In this document: positions 53,092-62,298 of the stretch, in pieces | Layout of the letters: the number at the start of each line of letters is the position of its first letter | How positions within the stretch are numbered: position 1 is the stretch's first letter | Assembly (NCBI RefSeq): GCF_007644035.1 | Contig: NZ_VMTV02000134.1 | Coordinates: 124,001 to 188,000 of the forward strand | Length of the DNA: 64,000 bases | Direction: 5' to 3' | Source: Vogesella mureinivorans | GTDB lineage: Bacteria > Pseudomonadota > Gammaproteobacteria > Burkholderiales > Chromobacteriaceae | The notes under the pieces: generated by a model | Seen by the model: only the letters and a program-made list of their open reading frames with translations | What the model was told of the DNA's origin: nothing | Databases searched by the model: none | Translations under genes and position numbers: made by a program

Positions 53092-53448
53092 TCAGGGTTC
53101 GGTGTGCAAGCCGATGATGTTGCCCTCGCTGTCGGCAAACAGGCCGATCTGGCCATTGCCATCCGGCAGTGACATCTCGGGCAGCACCATCCGTCCGCCG
53201 TGCCGGGTGGCGCGGGCCAGCACGGTACTGACATCGGGGCTGCCATCCAGGTAAATGCGTGTGCCATGGGCAGCAGGCTGCAGGCGCAGGCTGGCCATAA
53301 TGCAGCCGCTGCTGTCGGGGAAGACGGCGATGCGCTCATCCATGACGTGTTCTACTTTCAGTTCCACGTGGAACACTTGCTGGTAAAACGCGACGGCACG
53401 GTCAAAATCGGTAGCGGGGATTTCAAACCAGTGAATCATCTTGTTCAT
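53092..53448 (-). CDS. VOC-family protein
   Basis: 118 residues; H-W-F-E-I-P-A-T-D-F-D-R-A-V-A-F-Y start and G-L-F-A-D-S-E-G-N-I-I-G-L end mark a VOC superfamily enzyme or binding protein. First gene of a three-gene run; a TGACA dyad lies upstream and a parS-like palindrome lies within it. Confidence 0.9.
   Translation of the reverse strand: MNKMIHWFEIPATDFDRAVAFYQQVFHVELKVEHVMDERIAVFPDSSGCIMASLRLQPAAHGTRIYLDGSPDVSTVLARATRHGGRMVLPEMSLPDGNGQIGLFADSEGNIIGLHTEP
53361..53374. other. parS-like variant palindrome
   Basis: GTTCCACGTGGAAC, a perfect 14-base dyad differing from the parS core at two symmetrical positions. Weaker candidate than the other three sites. Confidence 0.35.
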
Positions 53449-53507
53449 GGGGTGTCTCCTGACAGGTCAGCCGGCTGGCTGTTGTCAGGCACTATGCAGC
53501 AGGCCTA

Positions 53508-53525
53508 CTGACAGCATTCTGTCAG
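53508..53525. promoter_or_regulatory. operator-like dyad upstream of the VOC operon
   Basis: CTGACA and TGTCAG with a 6-base centre; further TGACAG/TTGTCAGG copies at 53458-53490. Within the 307-base divergent gap, which contains no gene. Confidence 0.5.
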
Positions 53526-53755
53526 CAGGCACAGGGTGGTGATTGTGCGGTGGCAAAACGGCAACAGCCCTTCGTGTGGCCGTGCCTCATTTATCGGCGT
53601 GCTTTTTGCTTTTGCACTAAAGCACGGTGCGCTGGGTATCATCACCCGCTGCGTACTTGCGCAGCCATGCGGGTTTACGCTGCAGGCGCCATGGCTAACT
53701 GGCTAAAAGGAAAACATTTTCTGTCTATGTGTGGCTACCCGACATGCTCACCATC

Positions 53756-55462
53756 ATGAGTAAACCCGCCTCCACGCGCCAAGGCCTGGCGCTCAGGCGG
53801 CGCATCGCCCTGGCGCTGCGCCGCTCGCGGCACTGCCAGGACAGCGGCCAGCACCAGGCAGGCGTGCAGGCTGCCGAGGAGGCTTTATTGCTGTGCGAGC
53901 TGCCGCAGCACCGCCCGCAATGGCAGCAGGCCATGGTGCAGCTGGCCTTGCACCAGTTTCGCATGGGCCAGTTTTCCGATGCGGTGCGTAGCGGGCTGGA
54001 GGTGGCCGCCACACTGGATTTTGGCCCCGATGCCGCCCTGCGCGCCGAGGTCTTGTGCGTGGTAGCCATTGCCTGCAACGAAATGGGCCTGATGCAGGAC
54101 GGGCTGAAATACGCACTGGAAGCCCTGGCCGCAGCCCGTACCAGCAACGACACCGCGCAGACGATCAACGCACTGAACCGGGCCGGCGTGTGCACCTATG
54201 GCGCGCTGGGTGATATGGCGCAAGGCGAACAGCTATTGCGCCAGGCCGCCGAGCAAGCCCGGCTGGCAGACCTGCCGGTATTGCTGTTTGCCGCGCGTAA
54301 CAACCTGGGCACGCTCTACAGCAGCGAGGGCCGCAAACAGCTGAAGCTGGGCAAGCAGGCCGAAGCCCACCGTCTGCTGCACATCGCACTGGCGCATTAC
54401 CACGATGCCTGGCAAAGCGTGGCCCACGCAGGCAACCGCCACCAGTGGGCCATGTTGCAAACCAATCTGGCCGAAGCGTACGCAGACCTGGATGAGTTCG
54501 ACCACGCCCGCGCCGCGCTGGCCGAGCTGCGCCAGGCGCTGGCCGGTAGCGACTTTCACTCGTTGCAACGTAATGCCGACCTGATCGAAGCCACCCTGCT
54601 GCAACGTAGCGGCCGGGTAGCCGAGGCGGTGGCCGCGCTGCAGCAGATGCTGGGGTTGCCGGGCAATATGATCGAGTTCGACATGCGCCGTTTTGCGCAG
54701 GAAGAGCTGTACCGGCTGTACAAAGCCAGCGGCCAGTTCGAGCTGGCGCTGGCCCAGCTGGAAGCCATACGCCACAGCGAGCAAGAACAGAACGAGCAGC
54801 GCAGCAGCACGCAGGGCTGGGCTATCCGCAAAGAGCTGGAAATCACCAGCGTACAGCTGGCGGCCGAGCGCGAGCGGCTGCAGGCCGAGCGCGAACGCCT
54901 GCGCGCAGCGCAGCTGGAAGCAGAAAAAGTGGTGACCGAGGCGCGCATGAGCGAGCTGGAGCAAGCCGTACTGATCGACCCGCTCACCGGGGTAGGCAAC
55001 CGCCGCTGCCTGGATCAGCAAGGCCCGGCCAGGTTGGCCGCATTGGGCCAGCAGCTGCACGGCATGGCGGTGGTGGTGGTGGATCTGGACCATTTCAAAT
55101 CCATCAACGACCGCTTTGGCCATGAGGTCGGTGATGAAACGCTGAAAAAAGTGGCGCAGATCATGGTGTTGCGTACCCGTGGCAGCGACCTGACCGTGCG
55201 CTTTGGCGGCGAAGAGTTTGTGCTGCTGCTCATGGAGCAGTCGCTGGACAGCGCGCTGGCCTGTTGCGAGCGGCTGCGCCTGGCCATCCTGGATTACAGC
55301 TGGCACGAGGTACACCCCTTGCTGCACGTTACCGCCAGCTTCGGCGTGCACTGGTGCCATGCCCCGCAGCCGTGGGCGCACGCTCTGCGCCAGGCCGACC
55401 TGGCGCTCTATCAGGCTAAACGCTTCGGGCGTAACCGCCTGCAGCTGGCCAGCACGGGCTAG
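53756..55462 (+). CDS. TPR-GGDEF diguanylate cyclase (second copy)
   Basis: 568 residues: helical TPR-like repeats to about residue 370, a long Glu/Arg coiled coil (E-R-E-R-L-Q-A-E-R-E-R-L), and a GGDEF domain with D-P-L-T-G-V-G-N-R-R, V-D-L-D-H-F-K-S-I-N-D and F-G-G-E-E-F. Same architecture as the gene at 49007 but divergent in sequence. Start uncertain: GTG 53729, ATG 53744 or ATG 53756; none has a good ribosome site. Confidence 0.88.
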   Translation: MSKPASTRQGLALRRRIALALRRSRHCQDSGQHQAGVQAAEEALLLCELPQHRPQWQQAMVQLALHQFRMGQFSDAVRSGLEVAATLDFGPDAALRAEVLCVVAIACNEMGLMQDGLKYALEALAAARTSNDTAQTINALNRAGVCTYGALGDMAQGEQLLRQAAEQARLADLPVLLFAARNNLGTLYSSEGRKQLKLGKQAEAHRLLHIALAHYHDAWQSVAHAGNRHQWAMLQTNLAEAYADLDEFDHARAALAELRQALAGSDFHSLQRNADLIEATLLQRSGRVAEAVAALQQMLGLPGNMIEFDMRRFAQEELYRLYKASGQFELALAQLEAIRHSEQEQNEQRSSTQGWAIRKELEITSVQLAAERERLQAERERLRAAQLEAEKVVTEARMSELEQAVLIDPLTGVGNRRCLDQQGPARLAALGQQLHGMAVVVVDLDHFKSINDRFGHEVGDETLKKVAQIMVLRTRGSDLTVRFGGEEFVLLLMEQSLDSALACCERLRLAILDYSWHEVHPLLHVTASFGVHWCHAPQPWAHALRQADLALYQAKRFGRNRLQLASTG

Positions 55463-55491
55463 CGCCGCACAGGATTTCAGGGTGCTACCGT

Positions 55492-55522
55492 AAAAAAGCC
55501 GCCAGAGAAAGGCGGCTTTTTT
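55492..55522. terminator. bidirectional terminator
   Basis: AAAAAAGCCGCC and GGCGGCTTTTTT with a 7-base loop, between convergent genes. Confidence 0.92.
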
Positions 55523-55534
55523 GCTGCTGCCCTG

Positions 55535-56719
55535 TCAAGGCAGCAGGCTGAACTGATGCTGCCAGCGCAGTAGCCAGCGCTGGCGCGAGCGCGCGTCGGT
55601 TTGGTCTTCCTGCCATTCCAGCGACCCCTGCTGCTGTTTGGCCGGCTGCCAGCGCAGGCGCACGCCAATGACTTCGGGCTGATGCTGGCTGCTAGCGATG
55701 CCGGCTTCTGTGGCCAGTATTGCGGCATTGGTACCGGTTAGCGTGTGCCGCAGGCGCAGGCGCTCGTAGCGTACGCTGGCGTCCACTCCGGCCAATAGCG
55801 GCGCTGCGGTGGTGGCTTCCACGGCTAGCCAGTCGGTACGGCCATCGTAGTCTACCTGCCCGGTAGCGCTGCCCAGCGTGCCTTGTTCTTGCCGGCTGCC
55901 TAGCGCGCCGCGCAGGGTCACGCCGTACAGTTGGCCGCGTGCGGCCAACTCCAGCCACTGGCCATCGCCGTTCAGGCAGGCCAGCGTGCGCTGGCAGCCG
56001 CGGGCACCACCATGGCTATGGCTGTGGCCGTCGCCAGCCAGCGCGTTCTGGCGGCTGACGCGTGGCGTATCTGCGGCGGTCAGGCCCAGTTGCAGCGGGC
56101 CCAGGTCTTGTTCCAGCGCCAGCAACCACAGGCCAGCCTGTGCGCCAGCGCGGCGGGTGCCGGGGTTGCTTTCGCCGCGCAGTGCCGACAGCGTCAGGCG
56201 GCGGCCAGGCTGTTGCAGCTGCAGGGCCAGGCCGCTGTCGTGCCAGTGGTCGTGGCCGCCGGTGAGCAGCGTGTCGCGCAGGCTGCTGCGCCCCCATTCG
56301 TCGGCAGCCAGGGCCTGTGCCGGGCTAAAACGGCCAGCTTGCAGCGCCAGGCTGCCGGGGATGGCGGCCCAGCGCAGCCAGGCCTGGTCGTTGGCCAGCT
56401 GTTCGCGCTCGCGGTCGTAGCTGACGGCCCACTGTGTTTGCAGGCCGGGCAGCCAGCGTGCTTGCCAGGCTAGCGTGCTGCGGTCGGCATTCAGCTCGCG
56501 CAGGCTGGCGGCAGCCGGGTGGTCGATCTGCACCAGTGCCGCCGGGGCGGTGTGGCTGCCGCGGCCCTGGCGCAGGTCCAGGTCTAGCGTGAGCTGCTGG
56601 GCCGGGGCCGCGCTATCGGTATCGTCATCGTGGCTAACGCCGTCGTGCGCCCAGCTGCCTGCGCTACTGGCCAGCAGGGAAAGGATTGCTAAAGCGCGGG
56701 CTGGTGAGGAGTGTGTCAT
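55535..56719 (-). CDS. His-rich outer-membrane beta-barrel-like protein of the MbnPH locus
   Basis: 394 residues. Signal peptide ending A-W-A; the mature N-terminus has H-D-G-V-S-H-D-D-D, and further His clusters occur at G-G-H-D-H-W-H-D and G-D-G-H-S-H-S-H. The rest alternates hydrophobic and polar residues in strands (Q-T-Q-W-A-V-S-Y, L-T-L-S-A-L-R-G), ending with an aromatic-type C-terminus (H-Q-F-S-L-L-P), all suggesting a barrel. Overlaps the MbnH gene by 56 bases, so a copper-linked transport or anchoring role is inferred. Confidence 0.7.
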   Translation of the reverse strand: MTHSSPARALAILSLLASSAGSWAHDGVSHDDDTDSAAPAQQLTLDLDLRQGRGSHTAPAALVQIDHPAAASLRELNADRSTLAWQARWLPGLQTQWAVSYDREREQLANDQAWLRWAAIPGSLALQAGRFSPAQALAADEWGRSSLRDTLLTGGHDHWHDSGLALQLQQPGRRLTLSALRGESNPGTRRAGAQAGLWLLALEQDLGPLQLGLTAADTPRVSRQNALAGDGHSHSHGGARGCQRTLACLNGDGQWLELAARGQLYGVTLRGALGSRQEQGTLGSATGQVDYDGRTDWLAVEATTAAPLLAGVDASVRYERLRLRHTLTGTNAAILATEAGIASSQHQPEVIGVRLRWQPAKQQQGSLEWQEDQTDARSRQRWLLRWQHQFSLLP

Positions 56720-57833
56720 CGGTAAGGGTCTTCAAAAAGGCAATGATGTCCTGCTTGTCCTGGGCGCTCAGGTTGATGCGCGTGATCAGGTCGCTTTTGT
56801 ACGGGTTCAGGCGGCCATCACCGGCGTGCGGGCCGCTGCTGAGGTTGCGCCCGCCTGCGGCGTAGAAATCCAGCACTTCTTCCAGCGTGGCGATGCTGCC
56901 GTCGTGCATATAAGGCGCCGTGTTGGCGATATTGCGCAGGCTGGAGGCGCGGAAGGCGCCCATATCGGCCGGCAGGCTGGTGAACTCGAACAGGCCACGG
57001 TTGGGGAAAGGGAAGCCGCCTTGGCCGTCGATGTTGTACAGGCCGGTGTTGTGGAAGGCGCGGTTCACCTCCGGGCTGCCCAGGTGGTTGGTCTGGTCGT
57101 TGAAGTTGAAGCTGCCGTGGCAGTGGAAGCACTCGGCGGTTTCACCCATGAACAGCTGCATGCCGCGCAGCTCTTCGGCGCTGAGTACGGCTTTTTTCTG
57201 CAGGTAGCGGTCGTATTTGCTGTCAAAGCTCAGCAAGCCGCGCTGGAACGTGGCAATGGCTTTGATGATGTTGCCAAAGGTGATGGTGTCGCTGCTGCTG
57301 CCAAAAACATCGGCAAAGCGCTGGCGGTAGCCGCTGTCTGCCTTGATGCGCGCCAGCACGGTGTCTTTATTGCTGTCGTCGATGCCCATTTCTACCGGAT
57401 CGGTGCCAAACAGCGGCACTTCCATCTGGCGCTCCAGTGTGGTGAGCGAGGGGTTGGCCCAGGTATAGGTGCTGTGCCAGGCGCTGTTGGCCAGGTGCTG
57501 GGCATTGCGATGGGTCAGCTCGCCGGTACTGCCAGGCGACACCGCCAGGCCATCGGTAAAGGCCTTGTCCTGATGGTGGCAGCTGGCGCAGCTTTGCGTG
57601 CCATTGCCAGACAGGCGCTTGTCGTAGAACAGCTGGCGGCCCAGCTCGAACTTGGCTTCGCTCATCGGGTTATCCGCCGGTACCACCGGGGTGGGCACGT
57701 CGGCCGGCAGGCTCCATTGCCAGCCGCTGGTGCTGCGCGACGGGTCGACAACCGTGGTGCCGCCGGCACCACCGCCACCCAGGCAGCCAGCCAGCAGCGC
57801 ACTGCTGGCCAGGGTGATCAGCAGTGCGCGCAT
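56664..57833 (-). CDS. MbnH-like di-haem cytochrome c peroxidase family protein
   Basis: 389 residues. Lipobox-like L-A-G-C at about residues 14-17, then two haem c sites: C-A-S-C-H (82-86) and C-F-H-C-H (235-239). In the characterised pair, MbnH oxidises a tryptophan of MbnP to kynurenine, creating a copper site. Start overlaps the MbnP stop (TAATG). Confidence 0.9.
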   Translation of the reverse strand: MRALLITLASSALLAGCLGGGGAGGTTVVDPSRSTSGWQWSLPADVPTPVVPADNPMSEAKFELGRQLFYDKRLSGNGTQSCASCHHQDKAFTDGLAVSPGSTGELTHRNAQHLANSAWHSTYTWANPSLTTLERQMEVPLFGTDPVEMGIDDSNKDTVLARIKADSGYRQRFADVFGSSSDTITFGNIIKAIATFQRGLLSFDSKYDRYLQKKAVLSAEELRGMQLFMGETAECFHCHGSFNFNDQTNHLGSPEVNRAFHNTGLYNIDGQGGFPFPNRGLFEFTSLPADMGAFRASSLRNIANTAPYMHDGSIATLEEVLDFYAAGGRNLSSGPHAGDGRLNPYKSDLITRINLSAQDKQDIIAFLKTLTDDTLLTSPRFSNPFPAGQ

Positions 57834-58804
57834 TATTTGCTTTCTACGCGGAAGGCCGGCACGTTGCTGCCGTCACCTTTGGCTTGGCCGGCCGGGCTGG
57901 TGGCCAGGTTCAGGTCGAGCTTGTCGAAGATGGCCGGGCATTCCGGGTCGGTGGTGCCGCTCATGCAGCCCACCGAGCTGCCATTGTCTTGCGACAGATT
58001 GCTGCTGGCCAGTAGCTGCTGGATGTCCAGTACCACTTGCTGGCTGGACGGGTTGAAGGCGGCAAACTTCACTGGCAGGCGGTTGGGGTTGCTGCAGCTC
58101 ACGCCCAGGCCGGTGAGGCTGTCGCCACCCGTGCAGTTGGTGGAGCCCAGGTGAATGTTAAAGGTGGTGGCGGTGGTGGGCGGTGTGGTATTCGGTCGGG
58201 CCACGCCGCCTACCGGGTTGAGCTCTACTTTCATGAACTTGCGGCCAACCTGCCAGCTCCAGGCCATGGCCTGGATATTCAGGGGTGCCGGGGCGGTGGC
58301 GTAGGGCAGATGGTTCATGCCGACCGTCGCATTGCTGCTGTTGGTGCTGGTGTACGGCACACCCACCTGGAAGCTCAGGCCTACGTAGTTGCCGCTATCG
58401 ATGGTGCCCTGTACCAGATTATTGGTAGCGGCCGTGCCGGCTGCGCACGCGCTAGTGGCATTTTCGAAGTCCAGCAGTGAGGTATCCAGGTATTGCCACT
58501 GGCTGTCCTGGGTCAGCTTTACTGGTACGGCATTGCCTTGGGCGGTGATCAGTTTTACATCGTGTACGTAGAAGCGGGCGTCTTTCAGGTCGGCCGTTGC
58601 GGCACTGGTGCCCAGGTTGCTCACGGGCGTGCCGCAGCTAACGTTGTTATTACCGGCTTTCAGCGCAAACTGGATGCTGACCGGGGCGGTGACAGGTGTG
58701 TTGCTTGTGCTGGCGGCCGGGGCAGCACCGCCGCCGCCGCCACCTAGCAGGCAGGCGCTAAGTAAGAGTGGCAGCGTGGCAAGGGGGAGCAAGGCTGTGC
58801 GCAT
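57833..58804 (-). CDS. MbnP-like copper-binding protein ('metallo-mystery pair' four-Cys family)
   Basis: 323 residues: lipoprotein signal (L-L-L-S-A-C), Gly-rich linker, then D-A-R-F-Y-V-H-D-V-K-L, M-N-H-L-P-Y and M-A-W-S-W-Q-V-G-R-K-F-M-K, with several Cys (S-C-G-T, S-A-C-A, T-N-C-T, V-S-C-S). The W-S-W region holds the candidate Trp modified by MbnH. First gene of the three-gene operon. Confidence 0.9.
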   Translation of the reverse strand: MRTALLPLATLPLLLSACLLGGGGGGAAPAASTSNTPVTAPVSIQFALKAGNNNVSCGTPVSNLGTSAATADLKDARFYVHDVKLITAQGNAVPVKLTQDSQWQYLDTSLLDFENATSACAAGTAATNNLVQGTIDSGNYVGLSFQVGVPYTSTNSSNATVGMNHLPYATAPAPLNIQAMAWSWQVGRKFMKVELNPVGGVARPNTTPPTTATTFNIHLGSTNCTGGDSLTGLGVSCSNPNRLPVKFAAFNPSSQQVVLDIQQLLASSNLSQDNGSSVGCMSGTTDPECPAIFDKLDLNLATSPAGQAKGDGSNVPAFRVESK

Positions 58805-58872
58805 GGTGTGGTTCTCTCTTGTGTCGATATAGAAACAAAAGAGAATTATCCAGACACATGACGTGTTGATAG

Positions 58873-58910
58873 TGCGGCAAATTGTCGCATTGCTGCGGCG
58901 ATTTGCCGCA
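58873..58910. repeat. long imperfect hairpin before the MbnP operon
   Basis: Two 17-base arms (58873-58889 and 58894-58910) with two mismatches and a 4-base loop; no T-run. Likely the transcript end of the GNAT gene or a regulatory element for MbnP. Confidence 0.5.
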
Positions 58911-58943
58911 AAAGCAGCAGAGTTTTGACCAATATCAGGTGGA

Positions 58944-59432
58944 TTACACCCCGGTTATCCGCTTTTCCATCATCAGGTAGGGGGTGCCACCCAGGCCGGA
59001 CTGGGCAAAGCCTTCGCCCTGATACAGGCTGCGGCCAACGTGGTTATCGGCGCGGACTTCCAGCGTGACTTTGGCGCAGCCCCGCGCCAGCGCTGCGGCT
59101 TCTACCGCCTGCATCAGCGCGCTGCCCAGCCCCAGGCCGCGCGCGGCGGGCAGCACGGACAGGTCGTGCAGATTGCACACCGGGGCGGCGTAAAAGCTGG
59201 AAAACCCCAGCACGCACAGCGCATGGCCTGCCGGCTGGCCGCCCTGCTCGGCAATCAGCGCAAACAGGCCGGGGTGCTGCGCCAGCGCGGCGGGCAGCTG
59301 CTGGCGGGCATGCGCGGACAGCCCTTCGCCGCCGCCCATGGCGTCGCGCGCGTAGGCGTCGGTCAGCTGCATCAGCAGCTGGCAGTCACCGGCATCGGCC
59401 AGGTTGGCCGCACGGATGGCCAGGGGGCTCAT
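58944..59432 (-). CDS. GNAT N-acetyltransferase
   Basis: 162 residues; L-S-V-L-P-A-A-R-G-L-G-L-G-S-A-L holds the acetyl-CoA loop, and Y-Q-G-E-G-F-A and Y-L-M-M-E-K close the fold. Substrate unknown. The start overlaps the lptM stop by ATGA, where dapF or lysA would be expected. Confidence 0.88.
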   Translation of the reverse strand: MSPLAIRAANLADAGDCQLLMQLTDAYARDAMGGGEGLSAHARQQLPAALAQHPGLFALIAEQGGQPAGHALCVLGFSSFYAAPVCNLHDLSVLPAARGLGLGSALMQAVEAAALARGCAKVTLEVRADNHVGRSLYQGEGFAQSGLGGTPYLMMEKRITGV

Positions 59433-59545
59433 GGCGCGCTGCTGGCTGCCGGCGGGGTGGTGTTTTTGGGCAGATACAGCGGGCCTTTGTAGCCACAGGC
59501 GGTGACAGTGAGGGATAGCAGGGCAAGCAGGAGTGCAGTACGCAT
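59429..59545 (-). CDS. lptM: LPS assembly lipoprotein LptM (YifL family)
   Basis: 38 residues: short signal with T-A-C-G-Y-K-G-P-L-Y-L-P, the highly conserved lipobox and tail of LptM, which assists disulfide maturation of LptD. Divergent from cyaY as in enterobacteria. Its stop overlaps a GNAT start. Confidence 0.93.
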   Translation of the reverse strand: MRTALLLALLSLTVTACGYKGPLYLPKNTTPPAASSAP

Positions 59546-59644
59546 ACGGAATCCGGGTGCTATGGCAAAATGGCAGTCTATCAGGCCGTTGCCGTACTGC
59601 CCATGCAGTGCCGCGTGCGGCCAACCTTGAGACAGGATGACACC

Positions 59645-59965
59645 ATGACCGAAAGTGATTTTCTGGGCCTGACCGATGGCCTTTTCCGCCGCATTGAAGA
59701 CGCGCTGGAAGACGCCGGGCTGGATACCGACTGCCTGATCAACGGCAACGTAATGGAAATCGAGTTTGAGGACGGCACCAAGATCGTGGTGAACCGCCAT
59801 GTGCCGAACCGTGAAATGTGGATTGCCGCCAAAAGTGGCGGTTTCCACTTTGCCCTGCGCGAAGACGGCCAGTGGCTGGCCGCGCGCGACGGTGCCGAGT
59901 TTGGCGCCACGCTGTCGCAGGTGGTGAGCGCGGCCAGCGGCGAAGCGTTTAGCTTTGTCGTATAA
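59645..59965 (+). CDS. cyaY: frataxin CyaY
   Basis: 106 residues with an acidic first helix (D-A-L-E-D-A-G-L-D-T-D), E-I-E-F-E-D-G-T-K-I-V-V-N-R and W-I-A-A-K-S-G-G-F-H-F, the frataxin fold. Iron-binding modulator of Fe-S cluster assembly. Stop directly precedes the YqaA ATG. Confidence 0.96.
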   Translation: MTESDFLGLTDGLFRRIEDALEDAGLDTDCLINGNVMEIEFEDGTKIVVNRHVPNREMWIAAKSGGFHFALREDGQWLAARDGAEFGATLSQVVSAASGEAFSFVV

Positions 59966-60373
59966 ATGACAGAGCTGGCCCTGCTGGCCGGCCTGGCAGC
60001 GTCGGCTTTTTTGTCGGCCACGGTACTGCCGGGCAACTCCGAGCTGGCGCTCTCTGCCCTGTTCTATCAGCAGCCATCCTTGCTGTGGCCTGCTGTCTTG
60101 GTGGCCAGCGTCGCCAATACGGCGGGCAGTGCCACCAGCTTGTGGCTGGGGCGCCGCGCCCCGGCCAAGGCCTTGCCGGCACGCACGGCGGGCTGGTTTG
60201 CCCGCTTTGGCCCGGCGGCCTTGTTATTGAGCTGGGTACCGCTGCTGGGCGATGCGCTGCCGCTGGCGGCCGGCTGGCTGCGGCTGCCGTGGTGGCCCTG
60301 CCTGCTATGGTTGGCCGCAGGCAAGACGCTGCGTTATCTGTTGCTGGCCTGGGGTCTGCAGCAGTGGCTGTAA
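59966..60373 (+). CDS. YqaA-family membrane protein
   Basis: 135 residues, SNARE-associated/DedA-like fold: L-P-G-N-S-E-L-A-L motif, G-S-A-T-S-L-W-L-G-R, then R-F-G-P-A-A-L-L-L-S-W-V-P-L-L-G-D, followed by a Trp-rich end. Expected in the inner membrane. Starts right after cyaY; 213 bases to rsmA hold a TACAAT -10-like box at 60452. Confidence 0.88.
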   Translation: MTELALLAGLAASAFLSATVLPGNSELALSALFYQQPSLLWPAVLVASVANTAGSATSLWLGRRAPAKALPARTAGWFARFGPAALLLSWVPLLGDALPLAAGWLRLPWWPCLLWLAAGKTLRYLLLAWGLQQWL

Positions 60374-60586
60374 GCCGTGGTAGACGGCAGGGCGTACGCC
60401 GCCAGCTGCCGTGTACGGAAATCCGGACGCACAGCCCGGCGGCGACACCGATACAATAGCGTTTTGCTGGCCTGCCCGGCCGTGCCGCGTCGCTGGCCGG
60501 TAGCGTGCAGGGCAACACCGATTTTGCAAGCTGCCACACCCTGGCCGGTGCGGGCGGCTTTCGTTTTTTGAAGAACTGAGCGTGCC

Positions 60587-61366
60587 ATGAGCAAACATAT
60601 TCCGCGCAAGCGTTTCGGGCAGAACTTTCTGCAGGACCAGCGCGTCATCGAAGACATCGTTAATGCCGTTGGCGCCCAGCGCAGTGATGTGGTGGTGGAA
60701 ATCGGCCCCGGCCTGGGGGCGCTGACACGCCCGCTGCTGCAGCGTCTAGACCACCTGCATGTGGTGGAGATCGACCGTGATATCATCAGCCGCCTGCGCG
60801 GCGAGATCTCGCCCAAGCGCCTCACCATTCACGAAGGCGACGCGCTGGCGTTTGATTTCGGCAGCGTGTGCGAGGGCCAGTTCAAGCTGGTAGGCAACCT
60901 GCCGTACAACATTTCCACCCCGCTGCTGTTCCACCTGGCCTGCTACGGCAACCGCGTGATCGACATGCATTTCATGCTGCAAAAAGAGGTGATCGACCGC
61001 ATGGTGGCCGAGCCATCCACGCCGGATTACGGCCGTTTGACAGTCATGTTGCAATATCGCTTCGATATGGAACAGATCTTGCTGGTACCACCGGGTGCGT
61101 TCTACCCGCCGCCAAAAGTAGACTCGGCGGTAGTGCGGATGATTCCGGATGCGGGCCGTTGCGGCATAGCCGACAACGAAACCCTGCTGGAAGAGCTGGT
61201 GGCCCAGGCGTTTGCCCAGCGTCGCAAGACCCTGCGCAACAACCTGAAAGGCCTGGTAAGCGACGAAGAGCTGGCATCGGTAGGCATCGATGCAGGCTGG
61301 CGTGCCGAAAATGTCAGCGTGGCGCAGTATGTATCGCTGGCCAACCTGGTAGCCCGTCGCGGCTGA
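60587..61366 (+). CDS. rsmA: 16S rRNA dimethyladenosine transferase RsmA (KsgA)
   Basis: Dimethylates A1518 and A1519 of 16S rRNA. 259 residues with [18 protein letters not shown] and the catalytic N-L-P-Y-N-I motif (about residue 104). A weak GAGCGTGCC ribosome area precedes the ATG. Confidence 0.97.
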   Translation: MSKHIPRKRFGQNFLQDQRVIEDIVNAVGAQRSDVVVEIGPGLGALTRPLLQRLDHLHVVEIDRDIISRLRGEISPKRLTIHEGDALAFDFGSVCEGQFKLVGNLPYNISTPLLFHLACYGNRVIDMHFMLQKEVIDRMVAEPSTPDYGRLTVMLQYRFDMEQILLVPPGAFYPPPKVDSAVVRMIPDAGRCGIADNETLLEELVAQAFAQRRKTLRNNLKGLVSDEELASVGIDAGWRAENVSVAQYVSLANLVARRG

Positions 61367-61491
61367 GCCGTGTTGCAGTGCGCCTTGTGCGCGCTGCCCG
61401 GCATGGACACAATCCGGAACATACCGGCCTGGCACAAGACTGCGCTACGCAGCGGCCGGGCCAACGCCAACTGGTGGAAGAGAGAGAAACC

Positions 61492-62226
61492 ATGATTCGT
61501 TTCAATAATGTACACAAGTGGTTCAAAGACCTGCACGTGCTGAACGGCATTAATCTGCAAGTGCAGCAAGGGGAAGTGGTGGTCGTGTGCGGGCCGTCCG
61601 GCTCGGGCAAGTCCACGCTGATCCGCACCGTGAACCAGCTGGAAAGCATCAACGAAGGGGAAATCTGGGTAGACGGCAAAAACGTGGCCGACCCCAAGAC
61701 CAACCTGAATGCCCTGCGCGCCGAAGTCGGCTTTGTGTTTCAGCATTTCAACCTCTACCCCCACCTGTCGGTACTGGACAACATCACCCTGTCGCCTATG
61801 AAGGTAAAGGGCATGGACCGCGCGGCTGCCGACAAGCAGGCCGTTACGCTGCTGGAGCGCGTTGGCCTGGCGCACAAGAAAGACGCCTTCCCTGCCATGC
61901 TGTCCGGCGGGCAGCAGCAGCGCGTGGCGATTGCCCGTGGCCTGGCCATGGAACCGCGCGTGATGCTGTTTGACGAACCTACCTCGGCACTGGACCCGGA
62001 AATGATCGGCGAAGTACTGAAGGTAATGAAAGATTTGGCCGAGTCCGGCATGACCATGATGGTGGTGACCCACGAAATGGGCTTTGCCCGTGAAGTGGCC
62101 GACCGCGTGGTGTTTGTCGACCATGGCCAGATAATTGAAGAAGCGCACCCTGAGCACTTCTTCACCAACCCCCAGCACGATCGCGCCAAGCAGTTCCTGC
62201 GCCAGCTGCTGACACCGATGAATTGA
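61492..62226 (+). CDS. gltL: glutamate/aspartate ABC transporter ATP-binding protein
   Basis: 244 residues: Walker [10 protein letters not shown], signature [14 protein letters not shown], Walker [14 protein letters not shown]; closest to polar amino-acid importers of the GltL/GlnQ type. The ATG follows GAGAGAGAAACC. First gene of gltL-gltI-gltJ, unlike E. coli where gltI is first. Confidence 0.95.
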   Translation: MIRFNNVHKWFKDLHVLNGINLQVQQGEVVVVCGPSGSGKSTLIRTVNQLESINEGEIWVDGKNVADPKTNLNALRAEVGFVFQHFNLYPHLSVLDNITLSPMKVKGMDRAAADKQAVTLLERVGLAHKKDAFPAMLSGGQQQRVAIARGLAMEPRVMLFDEPTSALDPEMIGEVLKVMKDLAESGMTMMVVTHEMGFAREVADRVVFVDHGQIIEEAHPEHFFTNPQHDRAKQFLRQLLTPMN

Positions 62227-62298
62227 ATCGCAGTAAACCGCACCGGTGCCGGCGCGGCCTGAATAAAAGCAACATCACTTGAGAAACTGGAGAAACTT

